From: Chloroflexota bacterium
GTDB taxonomy: Bacteria > Chloroflexota > Anaerolineae > Aggregatilineales > Phototrophicaceae
DNA length: 11,248 nucleotides
Assembly (NCBI GenBank): GCA_003242205.1
Contig: QGUR01000139.1
Span: 1 to 11,248, forward strand
Reading direction: 5' to 3'
Shown: positions 1 through 6,266 of the stretch, one piece after another
How the letters are laid out: the number at the start of each line of letters is the position of its first letter
Position numbering within the stretch: the stretch's first letter is position 1
The notes under the pieces: model-generated
What the model was told of the DNA's origin: nothing
What the model saw: only the letters and a program-made list of their open reading frames with translations
Databases searched by the model: none
Position numbers and translations under genes: made by a program

Positions 1-129
1 CACAACGCGGCGCGTAACATTTTGCGTCGAGCCGGGTGGGACACACCCGTGCCGGATAACGTAGCCCCGCTGCTGGCCGCCTCGCGCGACCAGCAAGGGC
101 AAGCGTCCGTCAGAAGCCCCCGCCTTTAG
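1..129 (+). CDS. tnpB: TnpB-family RNA-guided nuclease of an IS200/IS605 element, C-terminal end only (5' truncated by window edge)
   Basis: The frame starting at base 1 is open to a TAG at 127-129 and encodes 42 residues beginning HNAARNILRRAGW and ending VRSPRL. The HNAARNIL stretch matches the segment that follows the last RuvC aspartate in TnpB/OrfB proteins (usually D-x-x-NAA-x-N). The short tail after it, with a final 'RSPR' run, is typical of IS200/IS605 TnpB C-termini. The catalytic D, E and D residues would lie upstream, outside the window, so whether the nuclease is intact cannot be judged. The stop codon sits inside the loop of the right-end hairpin (117-137), the usual compact arrangement in which the gene's 3' end overlaps the guide-RNA scaffold. 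In known systems TnpB cuts DNA using an omega-RNA made from the element's right end. Family assignment is fairly secure despite the short length. Confidence 0.8.
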   Translation, partial: HNAARNILRRAGWDTPVPDNVAPLLAASRDQQGQASVRSPRL

Positions 130-145
130 GCGTGGGGAGTGTCAC
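1..145 (+). mobile_element. Right end of an IS200/IS605-family insertion sequence
   Basis: Downstream of the TnpB tail is a hairpin: CCCC-CGCC (117-124), loop TTTA (125-128), GGCG (129-132), a single bulged T (133) and GGGG (134-137). It is followed by AGTGTCAC. A GC stem with a TTTA loop and one bulged base, followed by a short GTCAC-like terminus, is the normal shape of IS200/IS605 right ends, which TnpA (HUH transposase) recognises as single-stranded DNA. I place the terminus at about 145 by analogy; the exact cleavage point cannot be fixed without the left end or an empty site. The element lies 50 bp beyond the stop codon of the convergent deaminase gene and does not interrupt it. Confidence 0.7.
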
Positions 146-165
146 ACACCCACTATGGCCAGCGC
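100..165 (+). ncRNA. Predicted 3' part of the TnpB omega-RNA (scaffold hairpin plus guide)
   Basis: In IS200/IS605 elements the omega-RNA covers the tnpB 3' end and the right-end hairpin. It then runs out of the element so that roughly 16-20 flanking bases act as the guide. Here the scaffold hairpin is at 117-137 and the presumed guide would be about 146-165, in the flank between the element and the deaminase stop codon. The 5' limit is arbitrary because the scaffold extends upstream by an unknown amount. The call rests on position and family knowledge, not on expression evidence. Confidence 0.4.
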
Positions 166-194
166 AGACGCCGCAGGTCGCGCCGCGCTCGAGA

Positions 195-1436
195 TTATCC
201 GATCGTCAGCGACGGTTGCGCTGCCGGAGACTCGGCGATCACCCTGCCGCGAGACACCACCACACGCGGCGGTTGACGGAAGCGAATCGCGCTAAAGGCG
301 TCCGGCGCATTATGCACGACGATGTTGGCCGTCTTGCCCACTTCCAGCCCGTAATCGTCGATCTGCAGCGTGCGCGCGCCGTTGACAGTGACCATATCGA
401 AGCAGGCGTCGATTTCCTGCAACCCGGTCATCTGCGCGACATGCACGGTCATGTGCGCGACATCGAGCATGTTGCCCGTACCGAGAATGTACCAGGGATC
501 GTAGATGCAGTCCTGCCCCAGACTAACATTGACGCCGTTTTGCCAAAGCTCCTTCACGCGCGTCAGCCCTCGCCGCTTGGGATAGGTATCCATGCGCCCC
601 TGCAGCGTGATATTGATGAGTGGATTGGCGATGAAATTAATCGGCTCGCGGCGCAGGAAACCCATCAGCTTGTAAGCATAGGCATCGTTATAGGAACCAA
701 AGGCGGTAGTGTGGCTGGCGGCAACACGCGCGCCATTGCCGCGCTTGATCGCCTCGGCGACCATCACCTCGACAAAGCGCGATTGCTCATCGTCAACTTC
801 GTCGCAGTGAATGTCGATCAAGCGGTCATACTTTTCGGCAAGCTCGAAAACTCGCACGACCGAGCGAACGCCGTCCTCGCGCGTCAGCTCGTAGTGGGGA
901 ATCCCGCCGACAACGTCCGCACCCCGGCGTAGCGCTTCCTCCAGCAGCCCTTCGTTTTCAGGACGAGAGTAGATGCCATCCTGCGGGAAGGCGACCACCT
1001 GCACCGTCGTCCAGTCCCTGACCTGATCGCGCAGTTCCAGCAATGCGTCGAGCGCGATCAGACGCGGCTCGGTCACGTCAACGTGCGTCCGCACGAACAG
1101 CACGCCGTGCGCCGCCATCAACTCCAGTGCCTTCAGCGCGCGCGCCTGAACGTCCTCGCGCGTCAGCGAGCCTTTACGTTCACCCCAGATTTGAATGCCC
1201 TCGAACAACGTGCCGCTTTCGTTGAAACGTGGTTGCCCGGCAGAGAGCGCTGAGTCGAGGTGAATGTGCGACTCCACAAACGGCGCGCTTGCCAGATTCT
1301 CGCCACAGTCGATTTCACTGGCTCCCTGACCGTCAACAACCGCCGCAATCGCGGCGATACGTGCGCCTTCGATGGCAATATCGTGCAACTCTGTCCTGCC
1401 CTGCAGACGACAGCGGCGCAAAATCAGATCATACAT
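195..1436 (-). CDS. codA: Cytosine deaminase, CodA type (predicted to accept 5-methylcytosine)
   Basis: This is a 413-residue amidohydrolase (E. coli CodA is 427) that deaminates cytosine to uracil in the cytoplasm. The residues needed are all present, at a constant offset of four from E. coli: metal ligands H57 and H59 (HIHLD), H210 and D309; substrate contact Q152 (AFPQ); acid/base E213 and H242. CodA signatures such as AGQPxxNxSGTLFEG, HCDExDDEQSRF and DTYPKRRG are clear. The notable difference is GQDC (307-310) where E. coli has GHDD, so specificity residue Asp314 is Cys310 here. The start ATG (1434-1436) has an AGGAG six bases upstream (1443-1447). The gene is divergent from the nucleoside-type importer, which suggests base salvage. 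No classical terminator follows its stop codon; the IS hairpin at 117-137 may serve. AtzC-like or creatinine-deaminase-like relatives are less likely given the close match to CodA. Confidence 0.93.
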   Translation of the reverse strand: MYDLILRRCRLQGRTELHDIAIEGARIAAIAAVVDGQGASEIDCGENLASAPFVESHIHLDSALSAGQPRFNESGTLFEGIQIWGERKGSLTREDVQARALKALELMAAHGVLFVRTHVDVTEPRLIALDALLELRDQVRDWTTVQVVAFPQDGIYSRPENEGLLEEALRRGADVVGGIPHYELTREDGVRSVVRVFELAEKYDRLIDIHCDEVDDEQSRFVEVMVAEAIKRGNGARVAASHTTAFGSYNDAYAYKLMGFLRREPINFIANPLINITLQGRMDTYPKRRGLTRVKELWQNGVNVSLGQDCIYDPWYILGTGNMLDVAHMTVHVAQMTGLQEIDACFDMVTVNGARTLQIDDYGLEVGKTANIVVHNAPDAFSAIRFRQPPRVVVSRGRVIAESPAAQPSLTIG

Positions 1437-1551
1437 TTTTTGCTCCTGGGCGTTGCTCGTGATAAAAATCGAGTATAGTAATTTATCAGCCGTTCAATCG
1501 CTTCTCATAAAGGTTATCCGACAAACTATATCATAACGCTGGAGGGCAACC
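1437..1551. promoter_or_regulatory. Divergent promoter region between codA and the importer operon, with a possible dyad operator at 1461-1487
   Basis: This 115-bp AT-richer gap must hold promoters for both directions. A dyad, GATAAA (1461-1466) and TTTATC (1482-1487), has centres 21 bases apart, about two helical turns, and frames a TATA-like core. On the minus strand that core reads TATACT (1472-1477), a 5/6 match to a -10 box for codA. The nearest -35-like TTGAAC (1492-1497) is only 14 bases away, which is short. On the plus strand TATCAT (1529-1534) is a possible -10 for the importer, without a good -35. A shared regulator binding the dyad is an inference; the precise promoters are uncertain. 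Confidence 0.4.
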
Positions 1552-1554
1552 GTG

Positions 1555-2574
1555 ATGAATGCTCGGCGTCTGCTTCCGTTCATAGTTGTGATCGCCATCG
1601 TTTTCAGTTTCAGCTTCCCCTCATTTGCGCAGGACGAACCACTGGATGTTTTTGCCGCCTACGCCACCGCAATTGAGGAACCTTGGGACGGCGTGATCCA
1701 TACCGCGCTGCTGGAGGCGGAAGAGGCCGGACTGATCACCTATCAGTATATCGACGACATCGGCTATTCCGGCGATATGGAGCGCATCCTGCGCGAAGTG
1801 GCCGAAGAACAGCAGCCGGACATTATTTTTGGCGATGCCTTTGGCAATGAGGAAGCCGTACGCCGCGTCGCGCGCGATTATCCCGAAATCGCCTTTGTTT
1901 TTGGATCGGGGCTGGGGCCGGCGGAGCCGAATCTGTCCGTTTTCGACAACTGGATTCATGAGCCTGCCTATCTGAGCGGGCTGATCGCCGGCACGCTTTC
2001 CGAAAGCGGTATCGTCGGCGTCGTCGCCGGTTATCCGGTGCCGGAAGTCAACCGGCTGGTGAACGCCTTCACGGTCGGCGCGCGCGAAGCCAACCCCGAC
2101 ATTCAGGTGCTGGTGACGTTCATCAATAGCTGGTTCGACCCAGCAGCGGCCAAGGAAGCGGCGCTGGCCCAGATCGACGCAGGCGCGGACATCCTGTTCG
2201 CCGAGCGCTTTGGCGTCATCGAAGCGGCCGCCGAAAACGGTCTCCTCGCCTTCGGCAACATGAGCGACCAGAACGAACTCGCGCCAGAAACGGTCATCAC
2301 CGGCCCGGTCTGGAACATGACGCCGACGGTTGAGTACGTTATCAGTCAGGTTGCCGGCGGAACCTATACCGCACAGGACCTGAAGGACTTCTCGATGATG
2401 GCGAAAGGCGGGGCCAGTCTCGCGCCGTTCCACGGCTTCGAGGAAACGCTTGACGAAGACCTGATCGAACTGATCCGCACGCGCGAGCAGGAAATCCTCG
2501 ACGGTCTGTTCCGTGTGCCCATCAACGAGGATACGCCGACGGGCGCTGAAGTTGCCGAAAGCGCCGGCGAATAA
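1555..2574 (+). CDS. BMP/PnrA-family ABC transporter substrate-binding protein (nucleoside or nucleobase)
   Basis: A 339-residue extracytoplasmic binding protein of the BMP (Med/TmpC/PnrA) family, whose studied members bind purine nucleosides or related compounds. It has a basic start (NARR), a hydrophobic core and a likely signal-peptidase I site after SFA (about residue 25), giving a mature start of QDEP. There is no cysteine anywhere, so it is not a lipoprotein. Family features include DIIFGDAFGNEEA, NWIHEPAYLSGLIAG, the PVPEVNRLVNAFTVGAREANPD segment, GADILFAERFGVIEAA and AKGGASLAPF near the C-terminus. GGAGG at 1541-1545 serves either GTG (1552) or the adjacent ATG (1555); I chose the ATG. 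It is the first gene of a four-gene importer operon and is separated from the ATPase gene by a strong hairpin. The ligand cannot be read from sequence; the neighbouring cytosine deaminase favours a pyrimidine base or nucleoside. Confidence 0.88.
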   Translation: MNARRLLPFIVVIAIVFSFSFPSFAQDEPLDVFAAYATAIEEPWDGVIHTALLEAEEAGLITYQYIDDIGYSGDMERILREVAEEQQPDIIFGDAFGNEEAVRRVARDYPEIAFVFGSGLGPAEPNLSVFDNWIHEPAYLSGLIAGTLSESGIVGVVAGYPVPEVNRLVNAFTVGAREANPDIQVLVTFINSWFDPAAAKEAALAQIDAGADILFAERFGVIEAAAENGLLAFGNMSDQNELAPETVITGPVWNMTPTVEYVISQVAGGTYTAQDLKDFSMMAKGGASLAPFHGFEETLDEDLIELIRTREQEILDGLFRVPINEDTPTGAEVAESAGE

Positions 2575-2603
2575 CACCGGCTGTCAGCTAAAGAAGTGGC
2601 GAA

Positions 2604-2634
2604 GGAGAGAGCGGGAAACGGGGCCGCTCTCTCC
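2604..2634 (+). promoter_or_regulatory. Perfect 11-bp intergenic hairpin between binding-protein and ATPase genes
   Basis: GGAGAGAGCGG (2604-2614) pairs perfectly with CCGCTCTCTCC (2624-2634) around a nine-base loop (2615-2623). No run of T follows, so a full intrinsic terminator is unlikely. Hairpins at this position in ABC importer operons commonly protect the 3' end of the binding-protein message, or partly terminate, so that the binding protein is made in excess. The left arm also contains the only strong Shine-Dalgarno-like sequence (AAGGAG) in the gap, 35 bases before the ATPase start, and the hairpin would mask it. Confidence 0.7.
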
Positions 2635-2644
2635 AGACTGATGG

Positions 2645-4213
2645 ATGGTCGCTATGCCCGTTCTGGAAATGCAAGGCATTACCAAACGCTTCGGCCCGCT
2701 GCTGGCGAACGATCAGATTGATCTGACCGTGGAGCCGAACGAAATCCACGCGCTGCTGGGCGAAAACGGAGCCGGCAAAACAACGCTGATGAAGATCCTC
2801 TACGGGCTTTACCAGCCAGATGCCGGTTCGATCCTAATCGACAACCGGCCCGTTCGCTTCCGTTCGCCCGCCAGCGCCATCGCGCATGGAATCGGTTACG
2901 TATCCCAGCATTTCTCGCTCGTGCCAACGCTCACGGTGGCCGAAAACATCGTGCTGGGGTATGAGGGACGTTCCCTGTTGCAGCGCCGCGAGATGGAACA
3001 GATCGTACACGAAACCGCGCAGCGCTTCGGGTTCAACAACATCCCGCCAGACGCCCTCGTGCGCGATCTGTCGGTCGGCCAGCAGCAGCGCGTCGAAATC
3101 CTGAAAGCGCTCTATCGCGACTGCCGCGTGCTCATTCTGGACGAGCCGACAGCCGTACTGACACCGCAGGACGCCGCCAACCTATTCGAAACGCTGCTCG
3201 ATCTGCGCGCCAGACACCTGTCGGTGATCATGATTACGCACAAACTCGAAGAAGTCATGGCCATCAGCCAGCAGGTGACCGTACTGCGACACGGGCGCGT
3301 CGTGGGCCGCCGCCGCACCAGCGAAACCAACCCGACCGACCTCGCCAACCTGATGGTTGGGCGCAGTACCGCCGCCGTGACGCGCAAAGCCAACCATCAG
3401 GCCAGCACAGCCAGTGCGCTGAACGTCCGCGACCTGTGGCTGCAAGACCGGCGCGGCGTAGCGCTGCTGCGTGGCGTTTCGCTCACCGTGAATCAGGGTG
3501 AAATCGTCGGGGTGGCGGGCGTCGCCGGAAATGGTCAAAGCGAGCTTGTCGGCGTGCTCAGCGGCATGATCGCGCCGGACAGAGGAACGGTCGAAGTGCG
3601 TGGCAACGCGTTGAAACTCGGCGACCCGCGCGCGTTCAATCGCGCGCGCGTAGGCCGTATTCCCGAAGACCGCCTGAAAGGCGTCGTCAGCGATCTGACA
3701 GTAGCGCAAAACCTGGCGCTGGAGCAGATGGAAGACTTCAGCCGGGCGGGACACGTCGATTATAAGCGCATCGAGCAGCACGCCGAGCGTTTGATTCGCG
3801 AGTTTCAGATCAAGGCGCGTCCCGGCGACCGAGCGCGCACGCTTTCCGGTGGCAACATCCAGAAAATCATTCTGGCGCGGGCGCTCGCGCGCGATCCGGT
3901 GGTCGTGATCGCCGCGCAGCCCACCCGTGGCCTCGATATCGGCGCAACCGAGTACGTACACCAGAAACTGCTTGAGCAGAAAGAACGCGGCGCTGGCGTT
4001 CTGCTGGTTTCCGAAGACCTCGATGAGCTGCTGATGCTCAGCGACCGCATCGTCGTCATGTTCAAGGGCGAAATCACCGGGCGGCTGGACGCCACCACGG
4101 CGACGCCTGAAACGATTGGCCTGCTCATGGCAGGCGGGCAGCAGGACCGGCAAGCGAACGCCATCTCCGCACAGCCCCTATCCGGGAGAGATCATGCTGG
4201 GCTTCCGACTTGA
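2645..4213 (+). CDS. BMP-family importer ATPase with two fused nucleotide-binding domains
   Basis: A 522-residue double ATPase that powers the importer from the cytoplasmic face. It resembles NupA/YufO and RbsA-type proteins. Domain 1 is canonical: Walker A GENGAGKT (39-46), Q-loop Q88, signature LSVGQ (142-146), Walker B LILDEPTAVL (163-172) and switch H199. Domain 2 is degenerate: its Walker A is GVAGNGQS (292-299, Lys replaced by Gln), the Walker B DE pair is replaced by AQ (A424, Q425), and the switch His is absent (VSEDLDEL). Its signature LSGGN (400-404) is intact and would complete the active site formed with domain 1. This asymmetry is usual in the family. No good Shine-Dalgarno precedes ATG 2645; ATG 2654 (giving MPVLEM) is a plausible alternative start with a weak GGATGG five bases upstream. 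The 3' end overlaps the next gene by 20 bp. Confidence 0.92.
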   Translation: MVAMPVLEMQGITKRFGPLLANDQIDLTVEPNEIHALLGENGAGKTTLMKILYGLYQPDAGSILIDNRPVRFRSPASAIAHGIGYVSQHFSLVPTLTVAENIVLGYEGRSLLQRREMEQIVHETAQRFGFNNIPPDALVRDLSVGQQQRVEILKALYRDCRVLILDEPTAVLTPQDAANLFETLLDLRARHLSVIMITHKLEEVMAISQQVTVLRHGRVVGRRRTSETNPTDLANLMVGRSTAAVTRKANHQASTASALNVRDLWLQDRRGVALLRGVSLTVNQGEIVGVAGVAGNGQSELVGVLSGMIAPDRGTVEVRGNALKLGDPRAFNRARVGRIPEDRLKGVVSDLTVAQNLALEQMEDFSRAGHVDYKRIEQHAERLIREFQIKARPGDRARTLSGGNIQKIILARALARDPVVVIAAQPTRGLDIGATEYVHQKLLEQKERGAGVLLVSEDLDELLMLSDRIVVMFKGEITGRLDATTATPETIGLLMAGGQQDRQANAISAQPLSGRDHAGLPT

Positions 4214-5252
4214 GCGTTCACCTGCCCCCCTTTGGGTGCGCAGCCTAATCCCGCTCATCGCCGTGGCGATCACGTTCCTGATCGTCAGCGTGCTCATACT
4301 GATCGCGGGAGCGCATCCAGGCGAAGCTTTTTACGAACTGCTGATTAACCCGCTGACGCGGCCAACCGCGCGCGCCGAAATTCTGGTGAAGGCGACGCCG
4401 CTCCTGCTGACGGGTGTCGCGGTGGCTTTCGCCTTTGCCGGCGGGTATTACAATATCGGCGCGGAAGGGCAACTTTATGCCGGAGCCGTGGCTGCCGCAT
4501 GGGCCGGCACGCAACTCCACGAACAGCCGGCGCTGGTCGCAATTCCGGTCATGCTGGTGTGCGGCTTCGCGGCGGGCATGCTCTGGGCATTGCCGCCCGC
4601 CATTCTCAGAATTCGCCTCGGCGTGGATGAGGTCGTGACAACGCTGCTGCTCAATTCGGTGATGCTGTTTTTCGTCAGCGCGCTGCTCAATGGCCCGTGG
4701 CGCGACCCGATCAGCAACTGGCCACAGTCGCCCACCATCGCCGCCAGCGCACAGTTTCCACAGCTTTTCGCGCGTACGCGCATTCACCTCGGCTTTCTGG
4801 TAGCAGTCCTCGCACTGCTGGCCTTCTGGTGGATTTTTACACGCACGCGCTTCGGCCTTGAATTGCGCGCCGCCGGGCTGGGCCGTGAGGCCGCGCGCTT
4901 CATGGGCGTGCGCGTCGGGCGCGTTGTGCTGATCGCAGCGCTGATCAGCGGAGGCATCGCCGGACTGGCCGGCGTCAGCGAAGTCGCGGGAACGCACTAC
5001 CACCTGATCGACGCCCTGTCGCCGGGATACGGCTACACGGCGATCATCATCGCCACGCTCGGCGCGACGACCGCCCCCGGTGTGCTGATGGCGACGCTGT
5101 TTCTGGCATTGGTGGATATCGGCATTCTTTCCGCCAGCCGCCAGCTCAACATACCCGTCTATCTGGGCGATATCATTCAGGCTTGCCTGCTGCTCGTCGC
5201 GCTTGCCACGCTCCTTCTGAACCGCTATAGCCTGCGCCGGAGCCAGCCATGA
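4194..5252 (+). CDS. BMP-family importer permease 1 (NupP/YufP-like, BPD_transp_2)
   Basis: A 352-residue multi-pass inner-membrane protein forming half of the translocation channel. After a short basic N-terminus comes a first helix (about 16-38), then the family motif YYNIGAEGQL (85-94). A conserved VDEVVTTLLLN stretch (144-154) corresponds to the NEVIxTLMLN motif of homologues. The cytoplasmic coupling loop GLELRAAGLGREAARFMGV (221-239) contacts the ATPase. The last helix ends with a basic tail. The start at 4194 is preferred over the upstream in-frame ATG at 4116. It gives MLGFRLERSP, has GGGAGAG at 4184-4190 just in front, and overlaps the ATPase gene by only 20 bp, whereas the upstream start would add 26 polar residues and overlap by nearly 100 bp. 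Overlap on both sides indicates translational coupling within the operon. Confidence 0.9.
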   Translation: MLGFRLERSPAPLWVRSLIPLIAVAITFLIVSVLILIAGAHPGEAFYELLINPLTRPTARAEILVKATPLLLTGVAVAFAFAGGYYNIGAEGQLYAGAVAAAWAGTQLHEQPALVAIPVMLVCGFAAGMLWALPPAILRIRLGVDEVVTTLLLNSVMLFFVSALLNGPWRDPISNWPQSPTIAASAQFPQLFARTRIHLGFLVAVLALLAFWWIFTRTRFGLELRAAGLGREAARFMGVRVGRVVLIAALISGGIAGLAGVSEVAGTHYHLIDALSPGYGYTAIIIATLGATTAPGVLMATLFLALVDIGILSASRQLNIPVYLGDIIQACLLLVALATLLLNRYSLRRSQP

Positions 5253-6163
5253 TCGAGTTCATCGCTACTGTTCTGGGCGCGACACTGCGCATCTCAACAC
5301 CGATTCTGCTCTCAGGGCTGGGCGAAACGCTGATCGAACGCGCGGGCATCCTCAATCTCGGCATTGAAGGCACAATGCTGCTGGCGGCGTTCAACGGCTT
5401 CGTTGTCGCCCAGACAACCGGTTCGTTGTTTGCCGGCCTGGCGGCGGCGATGCTCACAGGCGTCGTACTCGGTCTGCTGATGGGTTTCCTGACGGTCACT
5501 CTGGGGCTGAACCAGCATGTTTCCGGCCTCGGCATTACGCTGCTGGCCAGCGGCTTGGCATTGTTCAGCTTTCGCCTGCTGTACGGCGGCGCAAGCACGC
5601 CGCCGTCGCTGCCGGAGTCATTCCGCGTCATCCCTATCCTGTCCGGCACGCCGCTTGGCCCCGTCCTCAGCCAGTACGGCCTCACCTATCTGGCGCTGCT
5701 GCTTGTGCCGGTGCTGTCGCTCGCGATCACCCGAACGACATTTGGCCTGCGACTGCGCGCTGTCGGCGAAAATCCTGAAGCGGCGGATATGGCAGGCATC
5801 AACGTCTACCGGATGCGCTATCTGGCACTCATCATCGGCGGGGCGCTGATAGGGCTTGGCGGCGCGTTCCTGTCTCTGGCGCAGCTTGGCGCGTTTACTC
5901 ACGGCATCATCAGCGGGCGTGGCTGGGTAGCCATCGCGATTGTGATCTTCGGCAACTGGCAGCCCGTGAAAGTGCTGGCCGGCGCGTTGCTCTTCGGTGG
6001 CTTGCAGGCGCTTCAGCTTCGCCTGCAAGCGGAAGGCGTGCCGCTTCCTTATGAAGCGCTGTTGGCTCTACCCTATATTCTGACGATCATTGCGCTGGCA
6101 ATCGCCGGGCGCAACGCTTCGTATCCGGCAGCGCTCCTGAAACCTTACCGACGAGAAGGCTGA
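5249..6163 (+). CDS. BMP-family importer permease 2 (NupQ/YufQ-like, BPD_transp_2)
   Basis: A 304-residue polytopic membrane protein, the second half of the channel. Near the N-terminus it carries the hallmark RAGILNLGIEGTML (31-44), which recurs across YufQ/NupQ and related sugar-type permeases. Several hydrophobic helices follow. The ATPase-coupling loop is GLRLRAVGENPEAADMAGINV (166-186), and a late helix contains GRGWVAIAIVIFGNW (223-237). The protein is shorter than permease 1 because it lacks the extended N-terminal segment, as is normal for this pair. The start codon overlaps the stop of permease 1 as ATGA (5249-5252), with CGGAG seven bases upstream, so the two permeases are translationally coupled. 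It is the last gene of the importer operon; a 262-bp gap follows. Confidence 0.9.
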   Translation: MIEFIATVLGATLRISTPILLSGLGETLIERAGILNLGIEGTMLLAAFNGFVVAQTTGSLFAGLAAAMLTGVVLGLLMGFLTVTLGLNQHVSGLGITLLASGLALFSFRLLYGGASTPPSLPESFRVIPILSGTPLGPVLSQYGLTYLALLLVPVLSLAITRTTFGLRLRAVGENPEAADMAGINVYRMRYLALIIGGALIGLGGAFLSLAQLGAFTHGIISGRGWVAIAIVIFGNWQPVKVLAGALLFGGLQALQLRLQAEGVPLPYEALLALPYILTIIALAIAGRNASYPAALLKPYRREG

Positions 6164-6208
6164 TTTCCTAAAAAATGCTCGCGGTAGTCTGGACTCAGCA
6201 TAAAGCCC

Positions 6209-6223
6209 CCCCTTTTTTAGGGG
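6209..6223 (+). terminator. Weak terminator candidate after the importer operon
   Basis: CCCCT (6209-6213) can pair with AGGGG (6219-6223) around a TTTTT loop, 46 bases after the last permease stop codon. The stem is short and the T run is in the loop rather than after the stem, so this is a poor intrinsic terminator on either strand. It is the only hairpin of note between the importer and the next leader. Confidence 0.25.
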
Positions 6224-6247
6224 TCTCATTATCCCACCTCGTCGGTT

Positions 6248-6261
6248 ACCCTAGCTTGGGT
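6248..6261. promoter_or_regulatory. Imperfect 14-bp palindrome in the cation-pump upstream region
   Basis: ACCC-T-AGCT-T-GGGT is symmetric about AGCT except for one T:T mismatch in each half. It lies just upstream of the first leader hairpin and its last base overlaps a TTGACA (6261-6266). It could be an operator for the pump gene or a small hairpin. There is no recognisable -10 box at the correct distance after TTGACA, so a promoter is not assigned here. Confidence 0.25.
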
Positions 6262-6266
6262 TGACA

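Noticed and set aside
132..932. Long plus-strand reading frame of 266 codons opposite the deaminase gene
   Set aside because: It lies almost entirely antisense to a clear CodA gene, has low-complexity Arg/His-rich composition and no recognisable motif. It is a mirror of GC-rich coding sequence.
1621..2577. Minus-strand frame of 318 codons opposite the binding-protein gene
   Set aside because: Full overlap with a well-supported BMP protein gene, no family features and no ribosome site of note.
3182..4153. Minus-strand frame of 323 codons opposite the ATPase gene
   Set aside because: The sense strand encodes all ABC ATPase motifs; the antisense frame has no recognisable domain.
4116..4193. 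Upstream start for permease 1 at 4116
   Set aside because: It would add 26 polar residues (MACSWQAG...) that do not resemble a permease N-terminus and would nearly quintuple the overlap with the ATPase gene. ATG 4194 has a proper ribosome site.
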